Positions 1 through 7,526 of a stretch of DNA of 64,000 nt are shown one piece after another. The stretch's first letter is position 1. Each line of letters starts with the position of its first letter. The notes below the pieces were generated by a model. It ran no database searches. It was not told the origin of the DNA and was given only the letters and a program-made list of their open reading frames with translations. A program made the translations under genes and the position numbers. The stretch lies in the NCBI RefSeq assembly GCF_000745005.1, contig NZ_JQNB01000001.1, forward strand, positions 930,001 through 994,000, written 5' to 3'. The stretch is from Luteibacter sp. 9135 (GTDB lineage: Bacteria > Pseudomonadota > Gammaproteobacteria > Xanthomonadales > Rhodanobacteraceae).

Positions 1-299
1 TCCACCTGCACCACGATGGGGCGCCGGAACGCACCGCCGCGCACGGTCGGGCCGGTTTCGCGCAGGCGCACGTTGAAGTCGTAGGAACGTCCCGTACCCA
101 GCGCGTTGGCCGGGAACGGCACACCCGGCCGGATCGTCGTCCGGGTGTCGTCGCTGGCCAGTTCCAGGCCCACGTTGCGAGGGCCACTGAGCGAGAAGAG
201 TTCGCTCACCGTCGGGTCCGCGTCCGCGGCCCTTCCGAACGTGAACGAGGCGACCAGGCCGACCGGTTCGGCGCATTCCTGCACCACCAGGTGAAAGGC
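1..299 (-). pseudogene. C-terminal fragment of a fimbrial (pilin-family) subunit, headless
   Basis: Reading the minus strand from 299 gives an open frame of 99 codons running to the window edge with no start codon of its own. It begins AFHLVVQECAEPVGLV, contains FSLSGPRNVGLEL and ends YDFNVRLRETGPTVRGGAF then RRPIVVQV. This order (a Cys-containing strand, then an F.G element, then a G.GL.L strand, then an alternating C-terminal strand) is that of the second half of chaperone-usher pilins and minor subunits. The N-terminal signal peptide and first strands are missing. The frame abuts the stop codon of a truncated chaperone start at 299-301. The natural stop probably lies just outside the window. 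I read it as the surviving end of a minor or tip subunit after a deletion; homology is by pattern only. Confidence 0.55.
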
Positions 300-415
300 T
301 AGATATAGCGCGTGGCATTCATGACCACCCCCGCGGAGGCGGGTACGGCGGCGACCAGCAGCAGCGCCAGCAGCGCGCGCGCCATCCCCGCGACATTCCG
401 TTTCGTTGCTTCCAT
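299..415 (-). pseudogene. Fimbrial chaperone remnant (signal peptide plus first strand only)
   Basis: An ATG at 415 (minus) opens 38 codons ending in TAG at 299-301. The peptide has a clean signal sequence (MARALLALLLVAAVPASA) followed by GVVMNATRYI, which is the usual mature start of PapD-type periplasmic chaperones (a G-V-x-x-x-x-TR-x-I strand, normally followed by Y-P). The roughly 200 further residues of a chaperone are absent; after the stop the sequence is pilin-like in another frame. It sits about 60 bp downstream of an intact major pilin gene, where a chaperone gene belongs. The chaperone body and the whole usher gene are therefore missing from this locus. It could still be translated as a short secreted peptide, but no function is likely. 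Confidence 0.55.
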
Positions 416-441
416 GACGGGCGTTCCTTCGGGTGAGCCGT

Positions 442-469
442 TCGACCGCCGGGCGTGCCCGGCGGTCGA
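442..469 (-). other. Perfect intercistronic stem-loop after the pilin gene
   Basis: Two perfect 13-base arms (442-454 and 457-469) flank a 2-base loop, 10 bases past the pilin stop codon. There is no T-run, so it is not a standard intrinsic terminator. Such stems between a major pilin gene and its chaperone gene commonly cap the abundant pilin mRNA and lower expression of the genes behind it; that role is inferred from position. Confidence 0.6.
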
Positions 470-478
470 GTTCCTTGC

Positions 479-1024
479 TTACTGTTCGTAGCGGATCGTG
501 TAGGTCACCGAACTGTTGGCGCCGCCGGCCACGACGGTGCCTGTGCGCTCGTAGGACGCCGAATAGGCCAGCACGGCCTGGTTGTCGGAAACGGTTTCCT
601 TCACCCCGTCCTGGGTGTCGCTCCAGATGTCGATGGCCTTGCCGTTCTTGTCGAACAGGCGGACCTGCACACCCGACGCGCCACCGCTGGTCTTCAGGGC
701 GCCGGTGAGGGGATCGACCGTGGAACCGGTGTCGTAGGTGGCCCACACCCGGGTGCCGTTGGCGCAGGTGGTCTCGCCGGCCTTGCCGATGTAGATGCGG
801 TAGCCGGTGTTGCCCGTGGTGGTGCCCACGTCACCGAAATCGGCCGCGTTCACCGAGCCGATGTTCACGGTGAAGTCGGGGCCGCTGCCCGGCGCACCAC
901 CGTCGACGCTGCAGGTGACGTTGGTGATGGCGCCGGTGAAGGTGATGGTGCCGGTGGAGGCGAAAGCCGATGGCGCGGCAAGCCCGGCGATCAGCAGCGC
1001 GGAAGCGATAGCTTTGAGGTTCAT
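479..1024 (-). CDS. Type 1 fimbrial major subunit (FimA/pilin family)
   Basis: This encodes a 181-aa secreted pilin for chaperone-usher assembly on the cell surface. The start at 1024 gives a typical signal peptide (MNLKAIASALLIAGLAAPSAFA) and sits 8 bases behind AAAGGG; upstream in-frame starts would place 23 unlikely residues before the signal. The mature part opens TGTITFTGAITNVTCSV, the conserved fimbrial N-terminal strand with the first cysteine of the intramolecular disulphide; a second Cys follows in ETTCANG. The C-terminus is an alternating strand ending in YTIRYEQ, with the penultimate-Tyr-like ending expected for donor-strand exchange. Length is normal. The downstream chaperone and usher genes are destroyed or absent here, so assembly would need another locus. 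The 254 bp upstream of the gene should carry the promoter, but I cannot assign boxes with confidence. Confidence 0.85.
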   Translation of the reverse strand: MNLKAIASALLIAGLAAPSAFASTGTITFTGAITNVTCSVDGGAPGSGPDFTVNIGSVNAADFGDVGTTTGNTGYRIYIGKAGETTCANGTRVWATYDTGSTVDPLTGALKTSGGASGVQVRLFDKNGKAIDIWSDTQDGVKETVSDNQAVLAYSASYERTGTVVAGGANSSVTYTIRYEQ

Positions 1025-1278
1025 CCGATTAACCCTTTGTATGACTTGAGAAACGGCCCCGGAGGGTCGTCGGCAGGAGGAGACACGGGTCACCCCCGCG
1101 CATCACGCAGCCGAGCTCGACTACGCGAGCGCAACGAGAATTCTGTACGAATCCCCCGCCCAGCCATATGGAATAAACCTCAAAAATCGGAGTTTTTTCC
1201 TACCCCCTTCTCAGCTATCAAGCCCTCAATTGATCTGATTTCTCATTACAAGTGGCCTTGAAGTGCGCTGCTGCTCAC

Positions 1279-2673
1279 TCAGCCGCCAATCTTGCGTAGC
1301 GGTTTGCCACTCATCAGGTTGCGTTCGATCTGTTCCAGCGTCACGCCCTTGGTCTCGGGAATCAGGAAGAACGTGACCGCGATGAACACCGCGTTGAGCG
1401 CGGCGTACAGCCAGAAGGTCGGCGCATTGCCGATGCCGCTGAGCAACGACAGGAACGTCGCGCCGACGATCATATTGGTCACCCAGTTGGTGAAGGTGGA
1501 CGCGGCGATGCCGAAATCGCGTCCCTGCAACGGCTGCACCTCCGAACAGAGCGTCCAGATCAGCGGCCCGGCGGACATGGCGAAGCCCACGATGAACAGC
1601 AGGAGCATGCCAACGGTGAAGAATTGCTCGCCGCGGGAATGGATGCCCAGGCTCATCATCGTGCCGACCACACCCAGGCCCACGGCCATGATGGTGAAGC
1701 CCGCATAGAGAATGGGCTTGCGACCCAGGCGGTCGACGAAGGCGAACGCGATCAGGGTGGCCAGCACGTTGGTCAGACCCACGGCGGCGGTGAACCACAT
1801 CTGCGCCTGGGTGTCGTAGCCCATGTCCTTGAAGATGCGCGGCGCGTAGTACATCACCACGTTCATGCCGGTGAACTGCTGGACGGCCTGCAGCAGCACG
1901 CCCAGGCCGACCGAGCGGCGGAAGTTGGGGTTCTGCCCGAACATGCTCCAGCCGTGCTGGCGGGTTTTCAGCTGCTCGTCGATATCGGCGATCTCCTTCC
2001 GGACCACCGCCGCGTCCCCGCGCAGCTTCGCCAGCACGGCCTGCGCGTCCTCGCGGCGGCCACGCATCAGCAGCCAGCGCGGGCTGTCAGGCAGGAAGAA
2101 CAGCCCGATGAGGAACAGCACGCCCGGTGCGGCGATGATCCCCAGCATCCAGCGCCAGTTGCCGCTGGCACTGAAGGCGGTGTCGGAGAGGAAGGCCAGC
2201 AGGATGCCGGTGGTGATCATCAACTGGTAGGTCGAGATCATGGCGCCGCGCACCTTCTCCGGCGCCACCTCGGCCAGGTACAGCGGTGCGGTGAAGGTCG
2301 CCACGCCGATGGCGATGCCCAGGACGAAACGTGCCACGATCAGGATCTGGGGCGACCAGGCCACCGCACAGAACAGCGAGCCGGCAATGAAGACGACGCC
2401 GGCGACGATCAGCGAGCGCTTGCGACCCAGCGATGCCGACATCCAGCCCGCACCCAGCGCGCCGATCGCCGCGCCGCCCATCATCGAACTCACGATCCAC
2501 TCGATCATGTGGTCGTTGACCTTGAAGTCCGCCTGGATGAACTGGGTGGCACCGGATATCACGCCGATGTCCAGGCCGAACATCAGCCCGGCCAACGCCG
2601 CCAGGATGCAGGTGGTGACGATCGCCGCCCGGGGGTGGGCAGCGGCGGCCTGTCGTTCGAGCGGGGCATCCAT
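1279..2673 (-). CDS. Sugar porter family MFS transporter (GalP/AraE-like sugar:H+ symporter)
   Basis: This is a 464-aa inner-membrane protein of the sugar porter family, probably importing a hexose or pentose with a proton. Family signatures are in order: GLDIGVISGA in helix 1, GRK(R) after helix 2, the APLYLAEVAPEKVRGAM block after helix 4, PDSPRWLL after helix 6, QQFTGMNVVMYYAP in helix 7, and DRLGRKP in the second repeat. The C-terminus has the PETKG motif. Length and the 6+6 helix pattern are normal. The start follows AAGGA by about 9 bases. It is divergent from the HTH-GAF gene at 2841 across a 167-bp gap. The exact sugar cannot be told from sequence. Confidence 0.88.
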   Translation of the reverse strand: MDAPLERQAAAAHPRAAIVTTCILAALAGLMFGLDIGVISGATQFIQADFKVNDHMIEWIVSSMMGGAAIGALGAGWMSASLGRKRSLIVAGVVFIAGSLFCAVAWSPQILIVARFVLGIAIGVATFTAPLYLAEVAPEKVRGAMISTYQLMITTGILLAFLSDTAFSASGNWRWMLGIIAAPGVLFLIGLFFLPDSPRWLLMRGRREDAQAVLAKLRGDAAVVRKEIADIDEQLKTRQHGWSMFGQNPNFRRSVGLGVLLQAVQQFTGMNVVMYYAPRIFKDMGYDTQAQMWFTAAVGLTNVLATLIAFAFVDRLGRKPILYAGFTIMAVGLGVVGTMMSLGIHSRGEQFFTVGMLLLFIVGFAMSAGPLIWTLCSEVQPLQGRDFGIAASTFTNWVTNMIVGATFLSLLSGIGNAPTFWLYAALNAVFIAVTFFLIPETKGVTLEQIERNLMSGKPLRKIGG

Positions 2674-2779
2674 GGGTGGGCATCCTTCGGTGAGGGAGAA
2701 AGGGCGACCGCATTGGATGCCTAGACATGTGTTCGAGTGGTGTGCAGCGCGTGCGGCCGGGGTGACGACCAGCCCCCCA

Positions 2780-2806
2780 GGTGCGGTGCGATGCGAGGTG
2801 CGGTGC
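2780..2806. repeat. Direct repeat pair in a divergent promoter region
   Basis: GGTGCGGTGC occurs twice, at 2780-2789 and 2797-2806, 17 bp start to start, between the divergent MFS transporter and HTH-GAF genes. This could be a two-site operator, for example for the adjacent HTH protein, or chance in GC-rich DNA. No other copy was noticed nearby. Confidence 0.35.
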
Positions 2807-2840
2807 AGGCTGTGTTAGTTTGGGCCGTGAAGACTGCGCG

Positions 2841-3665
2841 ATGGCTACCTTGACCGACCGAATTCCCAACGAGTCCCCTGACGATCCCACCGTGACGACG
2901 CGCGATGCGGCCGAGTTGCTGGGGGTGTCCGTCAGCACCGCTCAGAAGTGGATCGAGGGGGGCGCGCTGCCCTCGTGGAAGACGCCCGGCGGCCATCGCC
3001 GGATGCGGCGCAGCGCCGTGCTGGCGTTACTGGAAGAACGCATGGCGCCCCCGGGCGAGTCGCCCGCCACGCTGCCGGACGAACTGCGCCCCGCGCGGCA
3101 TCCGGATTACCCGGTACACGCCGACGAGGCCCGGCGACTGCGTTCGCTCGCCCGCTCCGGGCTGCTGGACACCCCGCCGGATGCCGCCTTCGACCGCATC
3201 ACCTGGCTGGCCAGTCGGCTCGTGGGAGCGCCCACCGCAGCCATCGCATTGCTCACCTCGCGTCGGCAGTGGTTCAAGTCCCGCCAGGGCCTGGACGTGG
3301 AAGAAACCCCGCGCGGATGGGCGATCTGCAGCCACGCGGTGCTCGGCAACGGGCTGTTGCTGGTCGAGGATGCGCGTCGGGACGAGCGCTTTCGCAGCAA
3401 TCCCCTCGTCCTGGGCGCGCCGCATATCCGCTTCTACGCGGGGCAGCCCCTGCGCGGTCCGGATGGGCAGGTGCTGGGCACCCTGTGCGTGTTCGGTAAC
3501 GAACCGCGGGGTCTGAGCATCATCCAGGCGGATGGCCTGCGTGCCCTGGCGGCCCTGGCCGAGGACGAGATCCGACTGCACATGATCGAACAGGGCCGGC
3601 GCTGGCAGAGCCCATCCACGTCGAGCGATACCCTGCCCCCGCCGAACGATACCCCGCCCGACTGA
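2841..3665 (+). CDS. MerR-type HTH (excisionase fold) plus GAF domain protein
   Basis: This 274-aa protein fuses a winged-helix DNA-binding domain of the MerR/excisionase fold (about residues 17-62, with SVSTAQKWIEGG as recognition helix and the TPGGHRR wing motif) to a GAF domain (about 104-243; ASRLVGAPTAAIALLTSRRQWFKSRQGL and GTLCVFG). GAF domains bind small ligands or respond to redox or light chemistry; which applies here is unknown. It is probably a soluble transcription factor or signalling adaptor. The chosen ATG (2841) gives a clean N-terminus; an upstream in-frame ATG would add 20 cysteine- and arginine-rich residues. The last 25 residues are Pro/Ser/Thr-rich and disordered. It is divergent from the sugar transporter and convergent with the chemoreceptor at 3685. 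Confidence 0.75.
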   Translation: MATLTDRIPNESPDDPTVTTRDAAELLGVSVSTAQKWIEGGALPSWKTPGGHRRMRRSAVLALLEERMAPPGESPATLPDELRPARHPDYPVHADEARRLRSLARSGLLDTPPDAAFDRITWLASRLVGAPTAAIALLTSRRQWFKSRQGLDVEETPRGWAICSHAVLGNGLLLVEDARRDERFRSNPLVLGAPHIRFYAGQPLRGPDGQVLGTLCVFGNEPRGLSIIQADGLRALAALAEDEIRLHMIEQGRRWQSPSTSSDTLPPPNDTPPD

Positions 3666-3684
3666 CGCCGCCTGGTCGCACGCG

Positions 3685-5010
3685 TCAGGCCAGTTCGGCG
3701 ACCGCGCGACGGACGTTGTCGATACCGCCGGCCTGCTGCGTGGTCGCCACGGCCACGTCGGACACGCGTTCCAGCAACGTGCCCACGGAGGTCAGGATGT
3801 CGCGCATGGCCGCGCCTGCCTCGCCACTGCGGGCGCTGCCCTCACGGACACGCTCCAGCGTGCCGTCGATCAGCTCACGGATATCGCGTGCCGACTCGGC
3901 ACTGCGCTGCGAGAGCATGCGCACCTCGTTCGCCACCACGGCGAAACCCTTGCCGTGGATACCCGAACGCGCCGCCTCGATGGAGGCGTTCAGCGCGAGG
4001 ATATTGGTCTGGAAAGCGATGTCGTCGATCATCGCGACGATCTCCGAGATATCACGCGCGCCGGCCTGTATCGCGGACATCGTGGCGATGACCGCATCCA
4101 CCATGGCGCCGCCGTCCACCGCCGAGCGACTGGCCGCGTTGGCCAGGTTGTTGGTCGCGCGGGCCTGCGCCGCGATCGCCGGCACGGTGTCGGCCAGTTC
4201 CGCCAGCGAGGCGTGCAGGGTGCGCGAGGCACGCGTCTGCGCGGTCACGTCCGTGGCGTACTTGACGACCTTGAACGGGCGCCCGGACATGTCGAAGATC
4301 GGGTTGTAGCTGCCCTGTATCCACACCTCACGGCCGTGCCGGTCCACGCGGCGGTACAACGCGGAATCGTATTCCCCGCGCCCCAGTTTCTGCCAGAAGG
4401 CCAGGTAATCGGCGCCCTCCCGGTCGGCGGCGTCGACGAACATGCGATGGTGCTGGCCGACCACCTCGTCGCGGGCATAGCCCATCGTGGCGAGGAAGTT
4501 GTCGTTGGCCTCCAGGACGGTGCCATCCAGCGTGAAGCTGATGACGGCCTGTGCCTTGTCGATCGCCGCCAGCCGGCCTTCCATGTCGGCGGCACGCAGG
4601 CGCTGCCGGGTCACGTCGGTGGCGAACTTCACCACCTTGACCGGCCGGCCGAAGGCATTGAGCACCGGGTTGTAGCTGGCCTGTATCCAGACCTCGCGAC
4701 CGTCCTTGCCGCGGCGTCGATACAGGCCGACGTCGGGTTTGCCGGCCGCCAGCCGGGCCCAGAAGGCGGCGTATTCAGGCGAGGCGACGTCGTCGTCGTC
4801 GACGAAGATCCGATGGTGGCGCCCGACGATTTCCGTCGCGTCGGCGTAACCCAGGGCCTCGACGAAGTTGCGGTTGGCATCGAGGATGGTGCCGTCCAGC
4901 GCGAACTCGATCACCGCCTGCGTGCGGTCCAGCGCGTCCAGCTTGCCCCGCAACCCCGTGCGTGACTCCCCGACGACCCGGCGCATGCCGGCGAACAAAC
5001 CGATGGCCAT
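3685..5010 (-). CDS. Soluble PAS-PAS methyl-accepting chemotaxis protein
   Basis: This is a 441-aa chemoreceptor without membrane segments or signal peptide, so cytoplasmic. Two tandem PAS domains (about 20-135 and 140-255) share the same blocks: [19 protein letters not shown] and [19 protein letters not shown], then VWIQ(A/G)SYNP. A signalling domain follows with the canonical hairpin tip [21 protein letters not shown] and a [12 protein letters not shown] block. The protein stops at RRAVAELA, a few heptads earlier than most receptors, which usually continue through a TQQNAALVEE-type helix. No CheR-docking pentapeptide is visible. The start at 5010 is preferred; a start at 5043 would add 11 residues. 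It likely senses an internal or redox signal through PAS-bound cofactor and acts on CheA/CheW encoded elsewhere. Confidence 0.85.
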   Translation of the reverse strand: MAIGLFAGMRRVVGESRTGLRGKLDALDRTQAVIEFALDGTILDANRNFVEALGYADATEIVGRHHRIFVDDDDVASPEYAAFWARLAAGKPDVGLYRRRGKDGREVWIQASYNPVLNAFGRPVKVVKFATDVTRQRLRAADMEGRLAAIDKAQAVISFTLDGTVLEANDNFLATMGYARDEVVGQHHRMFVDAADREGADYLAFWQKLGRGEYDSALYRRVDRHGREVWIQGSYNPIFDMSGRPFKVVKYATDVTAQTRASRTLHASLAELADTVPAIAAQARATNNLANAASRSAVDGGAMVDAVIATMSAIQAGARDISEIVAMIDDIAFQTNILALNASIEAARSGIHGKGFAVVANEVRMLSQRSAESARDIRELIDGTLERVREGSARSGEAGAAMRDILTSVGTLLERVSDVAVATTQQAGGIDNVRRAVAELA

Positions 5011-5112
5011 GATGGCGTTATCCCCTGGTGAACTCTCGAACATCCTTATCGACGATCGCGAGGGGCCGCTGAATGCCCACTGCCGGAAACGCACAGCGAT
5101 TCCGCGGAACGC

Positions 5113-7479
5113 TTACTCCACCACACCGATACCCAGCTCGCGCGAGTCGGCGCGGCCGCGGTCGTCGACCACGCGCACGAGGAAACGCCCGGTGCGCTCC
5201 GGCGCCCACATCAGGCTCTGGCCGCTCGGCACGCTGCCCAGGTAGGCATCGTCGACGAACCAGTACAGCGTGCGCGACGCGCCATCGGCGGTGGCGGTGA
5301 AGGCCACCCGCTCGCTGCCCAGGCGCGACACCCGGATCTGGTAGGTGCTGCCTTTCAGCGGCGAGGTGATCTTCGGCGGATCGCCCGCCAGCTGGCCACC
5401 GCCCTGACAGTCCGGCAGCGCCGGCGGCGTTCGCCGCGGCATGCCGGCCTGGGCGAACACGCGGGCCAGGTCGGAGGGCCAGTATTCGTAGACGTCGGTG
5501 CGTGTGCGCGCCGGATCGTAGGGAGGGCACGCCGGCTTGCCCGTCGCCGTATCCACGACCACGGGCCGGTGCACGGTGCTGAGCCGGATGGGTGATTTGC
5601 CGGGAATGAACCAGGTGCTGCCGACCTGCGGGCACCAGGCATTGGGCAGGTCGCCGCTGGCCAGGCATACGGCGACGCGGCGCAGGTTGGGCGGATTGCG
5701 CCGCACGGGCTCGACCATGCGCGGGCGCTCGGCGCGCAGCGCATCGGCGATACGGAAGAACAGCGGCGCGGCGGCATCCACGCCGATGAAGGCGGGATTG
5801 CCCGCGCCGTCGAAGTTGCCGATCCACACCACCAGGACATAGGGCCCGAAACTGCCGGCCGTCCAGGCATCGCGGAAACTCCACGACGTGCCCGTTTTCC
5901 AGTACACCGGCAGGCGCGAGGGCTGCGCGGCCACGGCATCGTCCGGCCGCGGGTTCTGCCGCAGCATATCCATCACCATGAAGCTGGCTTCCTCGCTGAG
6001 CACGCGTGTGCCCTGCGTCCGTGGCTGCGCCGCCAGCGTGCGCAACGGCCGCAGTTCGCCGCGGTTGGCCAGCATGGCGTACAGCCCGGACAACTCCTGC
6101 ATGGTCACTTCGCCGCCGCCGAGTACCAGCGCCAGCCCGTAGTGCTTCTCGCTGGCCATGCGCGAGATGCCGGCGTCGTGCAGGAACTGGTAGAGGTTGG
6201 GGCTGGCCAGTCGTGCGGCGATCTGCACGGCGGGGATGTTGCGGCTGCGGATGAGCGCCTGCGTGGCGGTCACCGGTCCCAGGAAATGGCCGTCGAAGTT
6301 CTCGGGCGTGTACGGCCCGAACGCGGACGGCACGTCGCGCAGCACCGTCTCCGGATGCAGCAGCCCCTGGTCGAAGCCCAGCGCGTAGATGAACGGCTTG
6401 AGCGTGGATCCGGGGGAACGCTTGGCCTGCGTGCCGTTGACCTGGCCCTGGATCGACGCATCCGCGTAGTCGGCCGACCCGACCATGGCCTTGATCCCCA
6501 TGTCGCGCGTATCGACCAGAAGCGCCGCGGCGTTGCGGATGCCACGCTCGCCGCCGCGCGTGACGTACTGGCGCACCTGCCGTTCCAGGCTGTGCTGCAG
6601 GCCGAGGTCCAGCGTGGTCACCACGCGCATGTCGTCGTCGCCGTCGAGCCGGCGCTCGGCCAGCACCTGCTCGACGAAGTGCGGCGCCTCGAACGGCAGG
6701 CGCGACAGCGGGCGCAGAGCGAACGGCAGCGCGAACAGCGGCTGCAGTGAGGCATCCGCCGGATGGGTCGCCACCCAGCGTGCGAACAGCCGGTCGCGGG
6801 ATCGCCGCAAGGCCGTGTCGATCACGGAGGTGCCATCGATCCGGCCCGGCACGCCACGCGAGGGCTCCTGCGGAATCACCGCCAGCGTCAGCGCCTCGGG
6901 CAGGGTGAGGCGTGCGGGTGGCTTGCCGAAGTAGGCCAGGCTGGCGGCGCCGACGCCTTCCACGTTGCGGCCATAGGGCGCCGCGTTGAGGTAGGCCTCG
7001 AGGATGTCGTGCTTGGAATACTGCAATTCCAGCTGCAGGGCACGGGCCATCTGCACCAACTTGCCGGCGGGGTGGCGCGTGTCCAGGTGCCAGATCAGCC
7101 GGGCCAGCTGCATGGTCAGTGTGGAGCCGCCCTGTGGATTGCCGTGGCGCACATAGGTCATCCAGGCGCCACGCGCGATGCCCCACGCGCTCACCCCCGG
7201 GTGCCAGCGAAACCAGCGGTCCTCGTGCAGCAGCACGCCGTCGACGAGCTCCGGTGCGATGTCTCGCAGCGGCACCCACAGGCGATAGCGATCGTCGCTG
7301 GCCAGGGTCAGCCGCAACAGCCGCCCGTCGGCGTCGTAGACCGCCGTGGACGAGGGCAGCCACGCGCGCAGCGGCTCGTGCGGCCAAAGACGGCAGGTGA
7401 CCGGCACGGCCGCGACCAGCAGCAACGCCACGAGGACGTTGTGCCAGCCGACCCGGCGCAGCCGGTGCATCAGACGCAT
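5113..7479 (-). CDS. pbpC: Penicillin-binding protein 1C (bifunctional-type, PbpC)
   Basis: This 788-aa class A PBP has an N-terminal signal anchor (about 13-30), a GT51 glycosyltransferase domain (catalytic Glu86 in HEDRWF, then GGSTLTMQLARL and the LEAYLNAAPYG block), a transpeptidase domain with SxxK at Ser358-Lys361 (SPGSTLKPF) and KTGTSWSFRDAW, and a C-terminal BiPBP_C domain starting near KITSPLKGSTYQIRV. It acts in the periplasm on lipid II. It lies 47 bp downstream of the alpha-2-macroglobulin gene on the same strand; this pairing (as yfhM-pbpC in E. coli) is conserved in many proteobacteria and is thought to link protease trapping with wall repair. No strong Shine-Dalgarno is visible. 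Confidence 0.95.
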   Translation of the reverse strand: MRLMHRLRRVGWHNVLVALLLVAAVPVTCRLWPHEPLRAWLPSSTAVYDADGRLLRLTLASDDRYRLWVPLRDIAPELVDGVLLHEDRWFRWHPGVSAWGIARGAWMTYVRHGNPQGGSTLTMQLARLIWHLDTRHPAGKLVQMARALQLELQYSKHDILEAYLNAAPYGRNVEGVGAASLAYFGKPPARLTLPEALTLAVIPQEPSRGVPGRIDGTSVIDTALRRSRDRLFARWVATHPADASLQPLFALPFALRPLSRLPFEAPHFVEQVLAERRLDGDDDMRVVTTLDLGLQHSLERQVRQYVTRGGERGIRNAAALLVDTRDMGIKAMVGSADYADASIQGQVNGTQAKRSPGSTLKPFIYALGFDQGLLHPETVLRDVPSAFGPYTPENFDGHFLGPVTATQALIRSRNIPAVQIAARLASPNLYQFLHDAGISRMASEKHYGLALVLGGGEVTMQELSGLYAMLANRGELRPLRTLAAQPRTQGTRVLSEEASFMVMDMLRQNPRPDDAVAAQPSRLPVYWKTGTSWSFRDAWTAGSFGPYVLVVWIGNFDGAGNPAFIGVDAAAPLFFRIADALRAERPRMVEPVRRNPPNLRRVAVCLASGDLPNAWCPQVGSTWFIPGKSPIRLSTVHRPVVVDTATGKPACPPYDPARTRTDVYEYWPSDLARVFAQAGMPRRTPPALPDCQGGGQLAGDPPKITSPLKGSTYQIRVSRLGSERVAFTATADGASRTLYWFVDDAYLGSVPSGQSLMWAPERTGRFLVRVVDDRGRADSRELGIGVVE

Positions 7480-7526
7480 GCGGGCGCCGGCTCAGTGAAC
7501 GCAGCGGCGCACCGCACGCGCACCAC

